DNA from: Segetibacter sp. 3557_3
GTDB taxonomy: Bacteria; Bacteroidota; Bacteroidia; Chitinophagales; Chitinophagaceae
Reading direction: 5' to 3'
Length of the DNA: 64,000 bases
Assembly: GCF_004354985.1 (NCBI RefSeq)
Contig: NZ_SMSK01000002.1
Location: 248,001-312,000 of the forward strand
The notes beneath the pieces were generated by a model, which had not been told where the DNA came from, made no database searches, and saw only the letters and a list, made by a program, of their open reading frames with translations. The position numbers were made by a program, and so were the translations under genes. This document shows, piece after piece, positions 1 through 8,412 of the stretch; the first letter of the stretch is position 1, and each line of letters starts with the position of its first letter.

Positions 1-2
1 AC

Positions 3-410
3 CCTTATAAAATAAAAGAAGAAGGCGGCCGCGAAATTATCTTTGATGAGATCCGGAAACAGTGGTTGGTATTAACGCCGGAAGAATGGGTCAGGCAAAA
101 CTTTATCCAATACCTGGTACAGGCCATGCAATACCCTGCAACCCTGATGGCTGTAGAAAAGGAAATTCAGGTTGGGGGTATGCGCCGCCGCTGCGACATT
201 GTGGTTTACCGCGACGCTATGCCTTGGATGATTGTGGAATGTAAGGAAATGAAAGTGCCGCTAACAACAACCGTATTGCGGCAGGTGTTGAACTATAATG
301 TGCGGCTGCAGGTTGCCTACCTCGTAATAACCAATGGTACCACTACTTATGCCGCGTCCATCTCAGGTGAACGTGCTGAGTGGATAACCGCCATTCCCAC
401 CTATAAATGA
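3..410 (+). CDS. HsdR N-terminal-like nuclease domain protein (5' partial)
   Basis: The reading frame is open from the left edge to the TGA at 408-410, so the 5' end lies outside the window; about 135 residues are visible. They match the pattern of the type I restriction enzyme R-subunit N-terminal domain family (HSDR_N_2) common in Bacteroidota: an LTPEEWVRQ block, then a PD-(D/E)XK-like core with CDIVVY and then IVECK, where D, E and K would be the metal-binding nuclease residues. The protein ends soon after this domain, so it is a stand-alone small protein and not a full HsdR with helicase motor. No hsdM or hsdS is in view. Whether it cuts DNA or serves another nuclease-fold role is unknown. 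A perfect hairpin follows the stop. Confidence 0.75.
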   Translation, partial: PYKIKEEGGREIIFDEIRKQWLVLTPEEWVRQNFIQYLVQAMQYPATLMAVEKEIQVGGMRRRCDIVVYRDAMPWMIVECKEMKVPLTTTVLRQVLNYNVRLQVAYLVITNGTTTYAASISGERAEWITAIPTYK

Positions 411-435
411 AAATTCCCGCCATCAGCGGGAATTT
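411..435. terminator. Bidirectional hairpin terminator
   Basis: A perfect 10-bp stem (AAATTCCCGC at 411-420 with GCGGGAATTT at 426-435) encloses a 5-nt loop. It sits immediately after the stop of the nuclease-domain gene and 55 bp beyond the stop of the convergent glutamate dehydrogenase gene. The A/T ends of the stem give a U-run in either direction. Confidence 0.75.
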
Positions 436-489
436 ACTTAGTTCCTCAGGGCCGTTGCCCAGATTATGTGCTTGTTTTATCCTTGATGC

Positions 490-1908
490 TTATGGGAAAA
501 TACCAAGCTCAGCATAACTTGTTCCAACCTTATTGATGGCGCACACATAAGCAGCCGTACGCATGTCGGGAATTTGCGGGTTGGTTTTCCATATCTCCAT
601 GATCTCACGGGTAGCAGTGATCATCGTTTCTTCCAGTCCACTGTGTACCAGGTCCACTTCATCGGCACCATGTTCTATGAAGTTGCGTTCTATGTCGCTT
701 ACCTTCTTCTCGGTGAGTTCTTCGATTTGCCCGAGAATGTGTTTATTCATGTTTTCACTAAATCGCTTTTCAAGGCGTCCGTAGCGCACATGGCTCAGGT
801 TCTTCAACCACTCAAAATAACTTACGGTAACACCCCCTGCATTTAAGTACATATCCGGAACAACAAGGACGCCCCTCGCAGCAAAGTTTTCATCTGCCTC
901 CGGGGTAATTGGTCCGTTTGCGGCTTCACCAATGATTTTTGCTTTAACCCTTGGAGCATTTTCGGCATTGATCACGTTTTCGAGTGCCGCAGGAATTAAA
1001 ATATCGCAATCCAGTTCAAGGGCGTCAGCGTTTTTTACAAGGTTTGTGGCACCGGGAAAGTTCAACAGGGAGCCTGTAGACTTGCGGTGTTTGAAGACTT
1101 CCTCTTCGTTAAAGCCATCAGGGTTGTAGATCGCACCTTCAAATTCGGCTATCGCGACTACCTTGCAGCCACCTTGCCTGAAGTATTTGGCGCAATAAAA
1201 ACCCACATTGCCGAGCCCCTGGATCACCACGGTTTTGCCTTCGAGACCCGTTGCGAGGCCAAGTTTGTCCATGGTGTCCTTCATATTGCAAACTTCACGA
1301 ATGCCAAAAAACACGCCCATTCCGGTAGCTTCTGTACGTCCGCGAACACCGCCTTGCGAAACGGGTTTACCCGTAACGCAACCGGCTGCGTCTACTTCTC
1401 CCGGATGCATGGCAACATAAGTATCGAGTATCCAGGCCATTTCTCTTGCGCCCGTACCGTAATCAGGTGCCGGTACATCTGTACCGGGTCCGATAAAATT
1501 CTTTTTAATTAATTCAGCAGTATAACGTCTGGTGATCTTCTCCAGCTCGTATTCCGTGTATTTCTTTGGATCTATCTTAATTCCGCCTTTACCCCCACCG
1601 AATGGAACATTTACAATAGCGCACTTATAGGTCATTAGTGCAGCCAGTGCCATTACCTCATCCTGGTTTACGGCAAGGCTAAAGCGGATACCGCCTTTAC
1701 AAGGTGCTTTATGGTGACTATGCTGAACCCGGTACGCTTCAATAACTTCTATCCGGTCGCCAATCCTTACCGGGAAGCGCATCTGGTAAACACTGTTACA
1801 GGCTTTAATTTGTTCCAGTATTCCGGGGTCCCATTGGGTAAACTTTGCCGCCTTATCAAAGCTTCTTTCAACGCTATTGAAGAAACTATAATTGTTCTGT
1901 TCTGACAT
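490..1908 (-). CDS. gdhA: Glu/Leu/Phe/Val dehydrogenase (glutamate dehydrogenase)
   Basis: This cytoplasmic enzyme interconverts glutamate with 2-oxoglutarate and ammonia using NAD(P). The 472 residues cover the full family length. The substrate domain carries KGGIRF (K71) and the catalytic-lysine motif PFGGGKGGI (K107). The Rossmann domain carries VIQGLGNVG near residues 226-236, and the C-terminal half continues with EAANGPITPEAD and the LNAGGVTVSYFEW block. These blocks support glutamate over branched-chain amino acids, but substrate and cofactor cannot be fixed by eye. The ATG start gives the usual N-terminus. The gene is monocistronic and follows the ccm genes at a distance of about 150 bp. 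Confidence 0.92.
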   Translation of the reverse strand: MSEQNNYSFFNSVERSFDKAAKFTQWDPGILEQIKACNSVYQMRFPVRIGDRIEVIEAYRVQHSHHKAPCKGGIRFSLAVNQDEVMALAALMTYKCAIVNVPFGGGKGGIKIDPKKYTEYELEKITRRYTAELIKKNFIGPGTDVPAPDYGTGAREMAWILDTYVAMHPGEVDAAGCVTGKPVSQGGVRGRTEATGMGVFFGIREVCNMKDTMDKLGLATGLEGKTVVIQGLGNVGFYCAKYFRQGGCKVVAIAEFEGAIYNPDGFNEEEVFKHRKSTGSLLNFPGATNLVKNADALELDCDILIPAALENVINAENAPRVKAKIIGEAANGPITPEADENFAARGVLVVPDMYLNAGGVTVSYFEWLKNLSHVRYGRLEKRFSENMNKHILGQIEELTEKKVSDIERNFIEHGADEVDLVHSGLEETMITATREIMEIWKTNPQIPDMRTAAYVCAINKVGTSYAELGIFP

Positions 1909-2060
1909 GTGATTAGATTTAATGAATCCTATGGTTACAATCGTTTTCCTGTTTCAAAAGCGTCAATGTTGAAGATTATGAACCTTGTCCCTTAGATTAG
2001 TTACAAGAACTTAATTCTTCAAACCGTGCTGGAATACCCGGCCCGGTTTATCGTAAAACG

Positions 2061-2291
2061 CTACGGGTTATTGTTACCCTTCTCAAGATTAGAGATCTTC
2101 CGGTCGAGCCGCACAAGGTATACCAACATACCGGCGAGGATAGTAAGCACAACAACCATAACGACATATATCTTTCCTTCCGTTCTCATGAATCCTTCAC
2201 CTTTATCAGCGCCGGCGGCATCCTGCGCATAAACGCCGATCTGAAAAAGCAAGGATGCCAAAACCAATAGCCAATTTTTCCATCTATGCAT
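2061..2291 (-). CDS. CcmD-like small membrane protein
   Basis: This 76-residue protein has a hydrophobic N-terminal segment (residues 5-22) ending in a YAQ signal-type site, then a second membrane segment at about 41-61, then a charged tail (LDRKISNLEK). Size, position directly after ccmC and the membrane-helix-plus-coiled-tail layout fit the CcmD family of haem-delivery accessory proteins in Bacteroidota. The ATG at 2289-2291 overlaps the end of ccmC by 8 bp, implying translational coupling. A longer reading frame to 2420 exists but lies inside ccmC and is not needed. Confidence 0.75.
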   Translation of the reverse strand: MHRWKNWLLVLASLLFQIGVYAQDAAGADKGEGFMRTEGKIYVVMVVVLTILAGMLVYLVRLDRKISNLEKGNNNP

Positions 2292-2961
2292 TTGCGAGTT
2301 GTTTTTCTCTGAAAACTGAGAACCTGATTTTAAGTGTAGTGATCCATATTCCAAGAAGGGTCCAGCCAAGAACCGCCGGCCAGAATACCATACGCATACG
2401 CGGGTCGAGATCCTTGCCATTAATGCCCGGATTACCTTCTACACCCTGGCCGCCTGGGTGTAAGCTTTCTACCATCCTTGGAATAATCCAAAGGGTTGGT
2501 ATCAGCATCGCACAGGCAAATACATTGTAAACGGCACCAACTTTTGCCCGCTTGTCCATGTCGGGAATAGAATTTCGTAGAATAAAGTAGGCAGCATAGA
2601 TAAGCAAGGCTATAGCTGCAAGCAATTGTTTGGGGTCGTTGCTCCAGGGTTCGCCCCAGGCGTAGGTGGCCCATATTGAACCGGTAATCAGGCCAAGGAT
2701 GCCAAAGACCATTCCCATTTTCGCGTATTCTGCCGAGTATATATCCAATCGGATGGATGGTTTTGAAAGATACCTGATGGCGTTTACCACCGAAACGGTA
2801 AACAACACCATCATCCCAAACCACATAGGGACATGAAAGAACAAGTTGCGGATACTTCCATAAAGATTGCCAACATGTGGTACTTTAATAAGGAAACCAG
2901 CGGTAAACGTGTAGGCTAATAAAATAGCCCCGAGAATTTTCCACCAGGATTGTTTAATCAT
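2284..2961 (-). CDS. ccmC: Cytochrome c biogenesis protein CcmC (haem handling)
   Basis: This polytopic inner-membrane protein handles haem for cytochrome c maturation. Six membrane segments are visible. The tryptophan-rich haem signature is present as WGEPWSNDPKQ, and conserved histidines flank it (FFHVPMWFGMM upstream). The ATG at 2961 (MIKQSWWKIL) gives the N-terminus usual for Bacteroidota; an in-frame ATG at 2988 would add nine residues. The stop overlaps the start of the CcmD-like gene. ccmB lies upstream on the same strand but is separated by an EamA gene on the other strand. Confidence 0.9.
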   Translation of the reverse strand: MIKQSWWKILGAILLAYTFTAGFLIKVPHVGNLYGSIRNLFFHVPMWFGMMVLFTVSVVNAIRYLSKPSIRLDIYSAEYAKMGMVFGILGLITGSIWATYAWGEPWSNDPKQLLAAIALLIYAAYFILRNSIPDMDKRAKVGAVYNVFACAMLIPTLWIIPRMVESLHPGGQGVEGNPGINGKDLDPRMRMVFWPAVLGWTLLGIWITTLKIRFSVFREKQLANA

Positions 2962-3217
2962 GGTTGTGATTTTGCCTGTGACAGCCATTTAGGAGATTGA
3001 TAAAAAGCGGTCAACATTTTTAAAATTTTGCCAGCAAAAATAGTGTAAAGCACCTCAGTAATATTGAATAATTAAATTTCGGCATTACGGCACCGCACTA
3101 AGCTAATCGTTACCTGAGGTGACCTATTGCAAATGGCTTATCGTGTTGGACATCTTAAACATTTGGTGCGGCTTAATGTTTGCATTCTCGTTCTTTTCCC
3201 TTTAACAAGTTTCCCTT

Positions 3218-3646
3218 ATGTGGCTCATTTTTGCCCTTCTTGCCGCCTTGGCAGCCGCTATCGCCGTAACCCTTTCAAAAGCTGGTATCAAAAACCTTGA
3301 TCCAAGTCTTGGATTTGCCATCCAATCGGTTTGCATAATCGTTGTTGCCTGGTCGGTGGTAGCTTTCCAAAAATCTGCTGGTGCCATTGCAAGTATCGAT
3401 CGTAAAACTTGGATCTTCCTTGTTGCGGCCGGCGTAATTACCTGTATTTCTTCCTTGCTCACTTTTAGGGCACTTAAACTTGGAGATGCTTCCGTGGTAT
3501 CCCCGATCGAGCGGGTCTCGTTGGTATTTGCAATAATCCTGGCCGCTATCTTCCTGAAAGAAAAGCTTACCTGGCAGATTATTGTCGGAGCAATGTTGAT
3601 GTTTAGTGGTGCAGTGCTGATTGCATTATCGAAGAAGGGTTCATAA
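3218..3646 (+). CDS. EamA-family half-size transporter
   Basis: The 142-residue, very hydrophobic protein has four to five membrane helices. It matches one EamA (DMT superfamily) repeat, with an SPIERVSLVF segment followed by FLKEKLTWQIIVGAMLMFSGAVLI, the typical last helix pair. Most EamA transporters carry two such repeats (about 300 residues), so this half-size form must dimerise to transport anything. The substrate is unknown. It lies on the opposite strand between ccmC and ccmB; its end is 26 bp from the stop of the convergent ccmB. Confidence 0.85.
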   Translation: MWLIFALLAALAAAIAVTLSKAGIKNLDPSLGFAIQSVCIIVVAWSVVAFQKSAGAIASIDRKTWIFLVAAGVITCISSLLTFRALKLGDASVVSPIERVSLVFAIILAAIFLKEKLTWQIIVGAMLMFSGAVLIALSKKGS

Positions 3647-3672
3647 GCAGCGTTTGTAAGTTCATAAGGAGC

Positions 3673-4332
3673 TTAATCTTTCCAGAGGAATGGAAAAAGG
3701 ATCAAAGAAAGCACAACCACCATAACGTCGAGCCCAACCAGTAACAGGATCATCTGGCCAAGCCCTGCCTGGATCACCGATGAAAAAGCGATAGACGATA
3801 TCTTCATCAGTAATAACAGTTGTGGTATTATAATCGGAAAGCCCATTATCGCCATCAATGCAGCATTTTGTTGGGCCTTTGCAGCAATTGCTGCAAGAAA
3901 TGTAAATACAAGGCTCAGGCTTACCGAGCCTAATGCCACCAGCCCAACAAATTGCAACGGATCCCTAAGAGGGTTACCCATGAGCAATTGAAATAGCAGG
4001 AGGCTGATAATACTCATTAGCAGCATCAGCAATGCATTAAAAACAAGCTTTGAAATAACATAGTCGCGTGGGCCCGCGATAGCGTAGAAGTACAACATCC
4101 TTCCACGACTCTCCTGTAAAAAACTTTTTGCCACTGCATTGATGCAAATAAAAAGCTGGATCATCCAAAACAGTCCATTCCACACGTCACTATCAGGGTG
4201 ACCCATTGCAAGGTATAAAACGAAGATCGTAGATGCTACATATAAAAGCACCCCGTAGAAGCTGTACTGCTGCCTGATTTCGAGCAGGATGTCTTTTTTT
4301 AGTAGCGCAAAAACCGCTGCTGCACTCTTCAT
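3673..4332 (-). CDS. ccmB: Haem exporter permease CcmB
   Basis: This inner-membrane permease belongs to the cytochrome c maturation ABC complex CcmABC(D). The 219 residues show six membrane segments and CcmB blocks: an N-terminal LLKKDILLEIRQQYSFYGVLLY, then QESRGRMLYFYAIAGPRDYV after the second segment, and FTFLAAIAAKAQQNAALMAIMGFPIIIP. No ATP-binding partner (CcmA) is in the window. The gene runs toward ccmC but is cut off from it by the opposing EamA gene, so the two are unlikely to share one short transcript. Confidence 0.88.
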   Translation of the reverse strand: MKSAAAVFALLKKDILLEIRQQYSFYGVLLYVASTIFVLYLAMGHPDSDVWNGLFWMIQLFICINAVAKSFLQESRGRMLYFYAIAGPRDYVISKLVFNALLMLLMSIISLLLFQLLMGNPLRDPLQFVGLVALGSVSLSLVFTFLAAIAAKAQQNAALMAIMGFPIIIPQLLLLMKISSIAFSSVIQAGLGQMILLLVGLDVMVVVLSLILFPFLWKD

Positions 4333-4433
4333 ACGTTTACCTTATTATTATGACAGGCTGATAAGCCGGGATATGCCTCAAGAGGGACTAATCCCTATGG
4401 CTTATCAACTCTAACCGGGTTCTTCGGCAAAAT

Positions 4434-5012
4434 TCAGTTTGCTACCTGGGCATCGTTGTAACACTTCCGGCATCTTGGCTCGTAGATGTCCATTTCGCCA
4501 ATTACAACCTGCGCCTCTGCGGCAGATTTCCGGTACGAGATATTGGCCAGGTTTCCACAAACAACGCATATGGCGTGCAGCTTGGTGATAAAGTCGGCTA
4601 TTGCAAGCAGTCCCGGCATGCGCCCGAAGGGCCTTCCAAGATAGTCCATGTCGAGACCAGCGATAATTACCCGTGTTCCCCTGAGGGCAAGGACTTCACA
4701 AACGTGTAAAATCTCGTCGTCGAAAAATTGTGCTTCATCAATTCCGACAATGTCTACATCGTTAGCCAGTAAAAGAATTGTTTGGGAATTATCAATGGGG
4801 GTAGACTGAATATAGTTGCTGTCGTGGCTGACAACATTCATTTCGTTGTAACGTATATCGATTGCAGGTTTAAATATTTCAACCTTTAGGTTAGCTATCC
4901 GCGCTCTTTTTAACCGCCTTATGAGTTCCTCCGTTTTGCCGCTAAACATGCTCCCACAAATAACTTCTATCCAGCCCCGCCTCTCGCCGGATATATTCGG
5001 TTCTATAAACAT
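4434..5012 (-). CDS. tdk: Thymidine kinase
   Basis: This enzyme phosphorylates thymidine to dTMP with ATP in nucleoside salvage. The 192 residues are full length for the type II (bacterial/human cytosolic) family. The P-loop GSMFSGKT occupies residues 20-27, the Walker B-like segment reads [14 protein letters not shown], and the four zinc cysteines appear as CVVC and CRKC near the C-terminus with the lasso segment ANISYRK between them. The start region is divergent from the next gene. A TACTTTTG -7 box in the correct orientation lies at 5081-5088. Confidence 0.93.
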   Translation of the reverse strand: MFIEPNISGERRGWIEVICGSMFSGKTEELIRRLKRARIANLKVEIFKPAIDIRYNEMNVVSHDSNYIQSTPIDNSQTILLLANDVDIVGIDEAQFFDDEILHVCEVLALRGTRVIIAGLDMDYLGRPFGRMPGLLAIADFITKLHAICVVCGNLANISYRKSAAEAQVVIGEMDIYEPRCRKCYNDAQVAN

Positions 5013-5025
5013 TTCTTAAGACTTG

Positions 5026-5055
5026 TTGTTTGTCGGCAAAGAGTTAGTAATTTTA
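5026..5055 (+). promoter_or_regulatory. Predicted Bacteroidota promoter (TTG-N19-TAATTTTA)
   Basis: TTG at 5026-5028 and TAATTTTA at 5048-5055 are separated by 19 bp; the -7 box matches seven of eight positions of TAnnTTTG. It would start transcription about 40 bp before the ATG at 5098, between divergent tdk and the unknown gene. Confidence 0.4.
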
Positions 5056-5097
5056 AGGCTTGTTTACCTTCTCAAATCCCCAAAAGTAACCTATCTC

Positions 5098-5937
5098 ATG
5101 GAAAGAGTGGGCATTTTGATCAACAAATTACAGGAGCAAATCTTGCAAAAAGCGGATGTAAGAAGCATGCTGGTAACTACCCAGATGCTGCAAGCTGAGC
5201 TTATGCAACATGTAAAGAAACAGAATGGCCATTCTTTATCGCGGGTTTCGGTGGTGTTACCTTTTAACAGTTCAGCAATTGGTCAGCAAGTGAATGTAGC
5301 GGAGACACTGCAGACCGGCTCACGTCATAAACCAGAAGTAAAGGAGTCGCCGGCGCAGGTTGTCGAGCCTGCCCGCAAGCCCCACGTAGAAGTTATTGAG
5401 CCCCGGCACAACCCAGAAGTGAAGCACGACGATAAGTTTGTTGAAGAAGTATCCAGCCAACCGGTTTCCGAACCAGACATCACCCTGGCTACGACAGAGG
5501 TTAAACCTGTAGAACATGCAGGCAGGTTCCAGGGTAAGTCATCCACCGGATGGTTATTTCATCCTGGTGAAGTACCAACACTTGCACACCAGGAGAAAGC
5601 AGGGGCCGAGGTTAACGACACACTGGTGAAAGATGGAGGATCGCTGAATGAAGCGTTAAAACAAGAGAAAGCTGAAGTCGCCCATACCCTGCAGGGCACC
5701 CCCATCAAAGACCTCAAAAAGGCAATCAGCATAAATGACCGTCACCGTTTTATTCATGACCTGTTTAGAGACGATGAAACGATGTACGAAAGAAGCATAA
5801 AAACCATTAATAGCTTTCACATCTTTCCCGAAGCTGAGTACTGGATACAACGCGAATTGAAATTAAAACTTGGCTGGGACATCAACAACGAAACCGTAAA
5901 AACGTTTGATCAGCTCGTTAAAAGGCGGTTTTCGTAG
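5098..5937 (+). CDS. Conserved Bacteroidota protein of unknown function
   Basis: The 279-residue soluble protein has no recognised catalytic motif. The N-terminal 45 residues are predicted helical (INKLQEQILQKADVRSMLVT). The middle (about 80-190) is low complexity, rich in P, E, V and K, with KPEVKE, KPHVEV and NPEVKH-type repeats that look disordered. The C-terminal 75 residues form a compact conserved-looking helical block (ISINDRHRFIHDLFRDD ... FPEAEYWIQRELKLKLGWD). The start ATG at 5098 was chosen because it opens the helical block and follows a promoter-like sequence; an upstream in-frame start at 5023 would precede the promoter. Its last 28 bp overlap the tail of waaA on the other strand. 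Confidence 0.75.
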   Translation: MERVGILINKLQEQILQKADVRSMLVTTQMLQAELMQHVKKQNGHSLSRVSVVLPFNSSAIGQQVNVAETLQTGSRHKPEVKESPAQVVEPARKPHVEVIEPRHNPEVKHDDKFVEEVSSQPVSEPDITLATTEVKPVEHAGRFQGKSSTGWLFHPGEVPTLAHQEKAGAEVNDTLVKDGGSLNEALKQEKAEVAHTLQGTPIKDLKKAISINDRHRFIHDLFRDDETMYERSIKTINSFHIFPEAEYWIQRELKLKLGWDINNETVKTFDQLVKRRFS

Positions 5938-7196
5938 ATATAGGCGGCAATTGCCTCTGTCGGTCCTTTTTTACCCATTACATAGTTTGCAGCCGCATGA
6001 CTTGCGAGGATATACTGGTGGTCCCTTGCAAGTAGCTTTGTAAGAAGCTTTTCGAGCTCAAGTGCATTCTTAACCGGGAAGGCACCGCCGCAGGCAACGA
6101 GCTCGCCGGCCTCAACGAATTTTTGGTACACGGGGCCGAATAACACAGGTTTACCGTAAACCGCTGCCTCCAACACGTTGTGCACACCATCATCCCCAAA
6201 GCCTCCGCCAACATACGCTACCGTTGCATATTGGTACAAGCTGCTCAGCATACCGATGTTGTCGATGATTAACGTATTTATATTTTCCCCTGCTTTGCCA
6301 TCTGCAGCAATAAAGGCAGAATACAACATGGATTTTTTGTATAGCCTGCTGCACTCGTTAAGCCTGTCTTTGCCGATATCATGCGGCGCTATTATAAATT
6401 TTATGGCTGCACCTGAATTTACAAAGTGCGCCATTTCTTCGTCGTCTTCTCCCCAGGTACTGCCCGCAACTACTACTTCAGCCCCGTTACAAAAGCTGCT
6501 AATCTGTGGTATGTCGCGTACTGTCGCAGCAATTTGTAAAACACGGTCGAACCGGGTATCACCGCTCACAGTAACGTTATCCTTAAAGCCAAGCAATTCC
6601 AGCAGCTCCGCAGAGTCGGCATTTTGAATGAAGAAGTGTGTAAAAGCTTTTAGCATCTTTCGGTGTAGTCCACCATACCATCTGAAAAAAGGTTGATCCT
6701 CTCTAAAGACCCCTGAAACCAGTAATAGTGGCACTTTTCTCTTATAAGCTTCTGCCAGGTAATAATACCAAAATTCATATTTTACAAACAGGATCAACGA
6801 GGGATGCACGAGGTCAAAAAACCTTTTTGCATTACCCCGGCTGTCCATAGGTAAATAACAGATAACGTCTGCTCCCTCATAGTCCTTACGTACCTCAAAA
6901 CCTGAAGGTGAAAAAAACGTGAGTACAATTTTGTAGCCCTCGTTTTCTGATTTAAGTTTTTCCAGTAATGGCCGCCCTTGTTCAAACTCTCCCAACGAAG
7001 CACAATGCATCCATATTGTATTATCGGTTGGGGCTACCCGGTTATTTAATAACGTAAACAGGTCCTTCCTGCCCCTGCGCCACTGCCGGGCTTTGGGATT
7101 GAATGGTGATAAAAAACGGATTATGAGTGGATAAAGGCGTATAAAAAAGTTGTAGAGCAGCCTTGACAATGGGGGTATTTTAAACAAAAATAACAT
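5910..7196 (-). CDS. waaA: 3-deoxy-D-manno-octulosonic acid transferase
   Basis: This GT30 enzyme adds Kdo from CMP-Kdo to lipid A precursor at the inner membrane. The 428 residues begin with a hydrophobic membrane anchor (residues 1-30). The catalytic-base motif is WMHCASLGEFEQG (E70). The acceptor-domain segments FFSPSGFE and FVKYEFWYYYL follow, then SGDTRFDRV, AGSTWGEDDEE and the C-terminal CMP-Kdo site VAYVGGGFGDDGVHNVLEAA with GKPVLFGP. The gene is single. Its 3' end overlaps the convergent unknown gene by 28 bp. Confidence 0.93.
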   Translation of the reverse strand: MLFLFKIPPLSRLLYNFFIRLYPLIIRFLSPFNPKARQWRRGRKDLFTLLNNRVAPTDNTIWMHCASLGEFEQGRPLLEKLKSENEGYKIVLTFFSPSGFEVRKDYEGADVICYLPMDSRGNAKRFFDLVHPSLILFVKYEFWYYYLAEAYKRKVPLLLVSGVFREDQPFFRWYGGLHRKMLKAFTHFFIQNADSAELLELLGFKDNVTVSGDTRFDRVLQIAATVRDIPQISSFCNGAEVVVAGSTWGEDDEEMAHFVNSGAAIKFIIAPHDIGKDRLNECSRLYKKSMLYSAFIAADGKAGENINTLIIDNIGMLSSLYQYATVAYVGGGFGDDGVHNVLEAAVYGKPVLFGPVYQKFVEAGELVACGGAFPVKNALELEKLLTKLLARDHQYILASHAAANYVMGKKGPTEAIAAYIYENRLLTS

Positions 7197-7241
7197 TTAC
7201 GGCACTTGTAACCCAAGGATACACAGAAGGCTTTTTTACCG

Positions 7242-7249
7242 TAGTTTTG
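7242..7249 (+). promoter_or_regulatory. -7 box of the nucleotide-sugar operon
   Basis: TAGTTTTG is an exact match to TAnnTTTG, 24 bp before the ATG at 7273. No TTG was found at the usual 17-23 bp upstream spacing, so this is a half-match. Confidence 0.4.
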
Positions 7250-7272
7250 CCCGCCCATTAAAAACAGCGCTT

Positions 7273-8403
7273 ATGACTCCCATTCAAATGGTCGATACAA
7301 AAAAACAATACCTCAAGATAAAAGAAGAGGTAGATGCCGGTATCCAGGAAGTCTTAGACAGCGCTGCTTACATCAATGGCAAACCCGTTCAGGATTTTGC
7401 AAAGAATCTTTCCGCTTACCTTAACATCGCCAATACAGTTACCTGCGGTAACGGTACCGATGCTCTTCAAATTGCAATGATGGGTTTAGGACTTGAACCG
7501 GGTGATGAAGTTATTACCCCATCATTTACTTACATCGCAACGGTTGAAGTAATTGCGCTCTTAAGACTCGTTCCCGTTTTTGTAGACGTTGATCCTAAAA
7601 CCTTTTGCATCGATCCTGAGCAGGTGGTAAAAGCAATTACACCCCGAACCAGGGCTATTGTGCCGGTACACCTTTATGGGCACGCTGCCAATATGGAGGC
7701 CATACTGGAGATTGCACAAAATCACAAACTGTTTGTCATTGAAGACAATGCCCAGGCGATAGGGGGTGATTATATATTTAAAGACGGCACTAAAAAGAAA
7801 AACGGCACGATGGGCCATGTGGGTGCAACCTCTTTTTATCCATCCAAGAACCTTGGTGCTTACGGCGACGGAGGTGCGCTTTTTACTGAAGAGAACGAAT
7901 TAGCCCTGCGGTTGAAGATGATTGCGAACCATGGACAACAAGTTCGCTACTACCATGAGATGGTTGGTTGTAACTCCAGGCTCGATAGTATCCAGGCCGC
8001 TATTTTAAACGCAAAGCTTAAGCAATTAGATAGTTATATCAGCGCTCGCCAGCAAGCTGCGGCATATTACGACGCCACTTTTGCCGACAATAAAAGCTTA
8101 ACCGTGCCGTTTATTGCTTCGTACAGCACCCATGTGTATCACCAGTATACACTGTTGCTCGAAGGGGTTGACCGGGACGGAATGGCAAAGTACCTTGCTG
8201 AGCAAAAAATTCCTTCTATGATCTACTATCCTGTGCCTGTGCACAGGCAAAAGATGTTTGCATCCTTTTCATCTTCGAACATCGTCTTAGAAGTGACTGA
8301 TTGGTTAACGGACAGAGTTATTTCCCTTCCTATGCACACCGAATTGGATGAGGAGCAACTGCAGTACATAACCCATCATGTCTTAAATTATATAAACGCT
8401 TAA
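7273..8403 (+). CDS. DegT/DnrJ/EryC1/StrS-type sugar aminotransferase
   Basis: This PLP-dependent enzyme transfers an amino group, usually from glutamate, to a keto-sugar nucleotide. The 376 residues are normal length. CGNGTDALQIA near residue 58 binds cofactor phosphate, VIEDNAQAIGG carries the PLP-contacting Asp, and TSFYPSKNLGAYGDGG contains the Schiff-base lysine K192. NSRLDSIQAAIL and the C-terminal YYPVPVHRQ block follow. It starts a five-gene operon with 9 bp to the next gene. With the TviB-type dehydrogenase two genes on, a WbpE-like role on a UDP-3-keto-acetamido-uronic acid is plausible, but the 3-oxidase needed is not in the window. Confidence 0.9.
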   Translation: MTPIQMVDTKKQYLKIKEEVDAGIQEVLDSAAYINGKPVQDFAKNLSAYLNIANTVTCGNGTDALQIAMMGLGLEPGDEVITPSFTYIATVEVIALLRLVPVFVDVDPKTFCIDPEQVVKAITPRTRAIVPVHLYGHAANMEAILEIAQNHKLFVIEDNAQAIGGDYIFKDGTKKKNGTMGHVGATSFYPSKNLGAYGDGGALFTEENELALRLKMIANHGQQVRYYHEMVGCNSRLDSIQAAILNAKLKQLDSYISARQQAAAYYDATFADNKSLTVPFIASYSTHVYHQYTLLLEGVDRDGMAKYLAEQKIPSMIYYPVPVHRQKMFASFSSSNIVLEVTDWLTDRVISLPMHTELDEEQLQYITHHVLNYINA

Positions 8404-8412
8404 AAATAATTT

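Noticed and set aside
2292-2420. N-terminal extension of the CcmD-like protein
   Set aside because: Lies wholly inside ccmC and lacks a signal; the ATG at 2291 gives a proper membrane protein.
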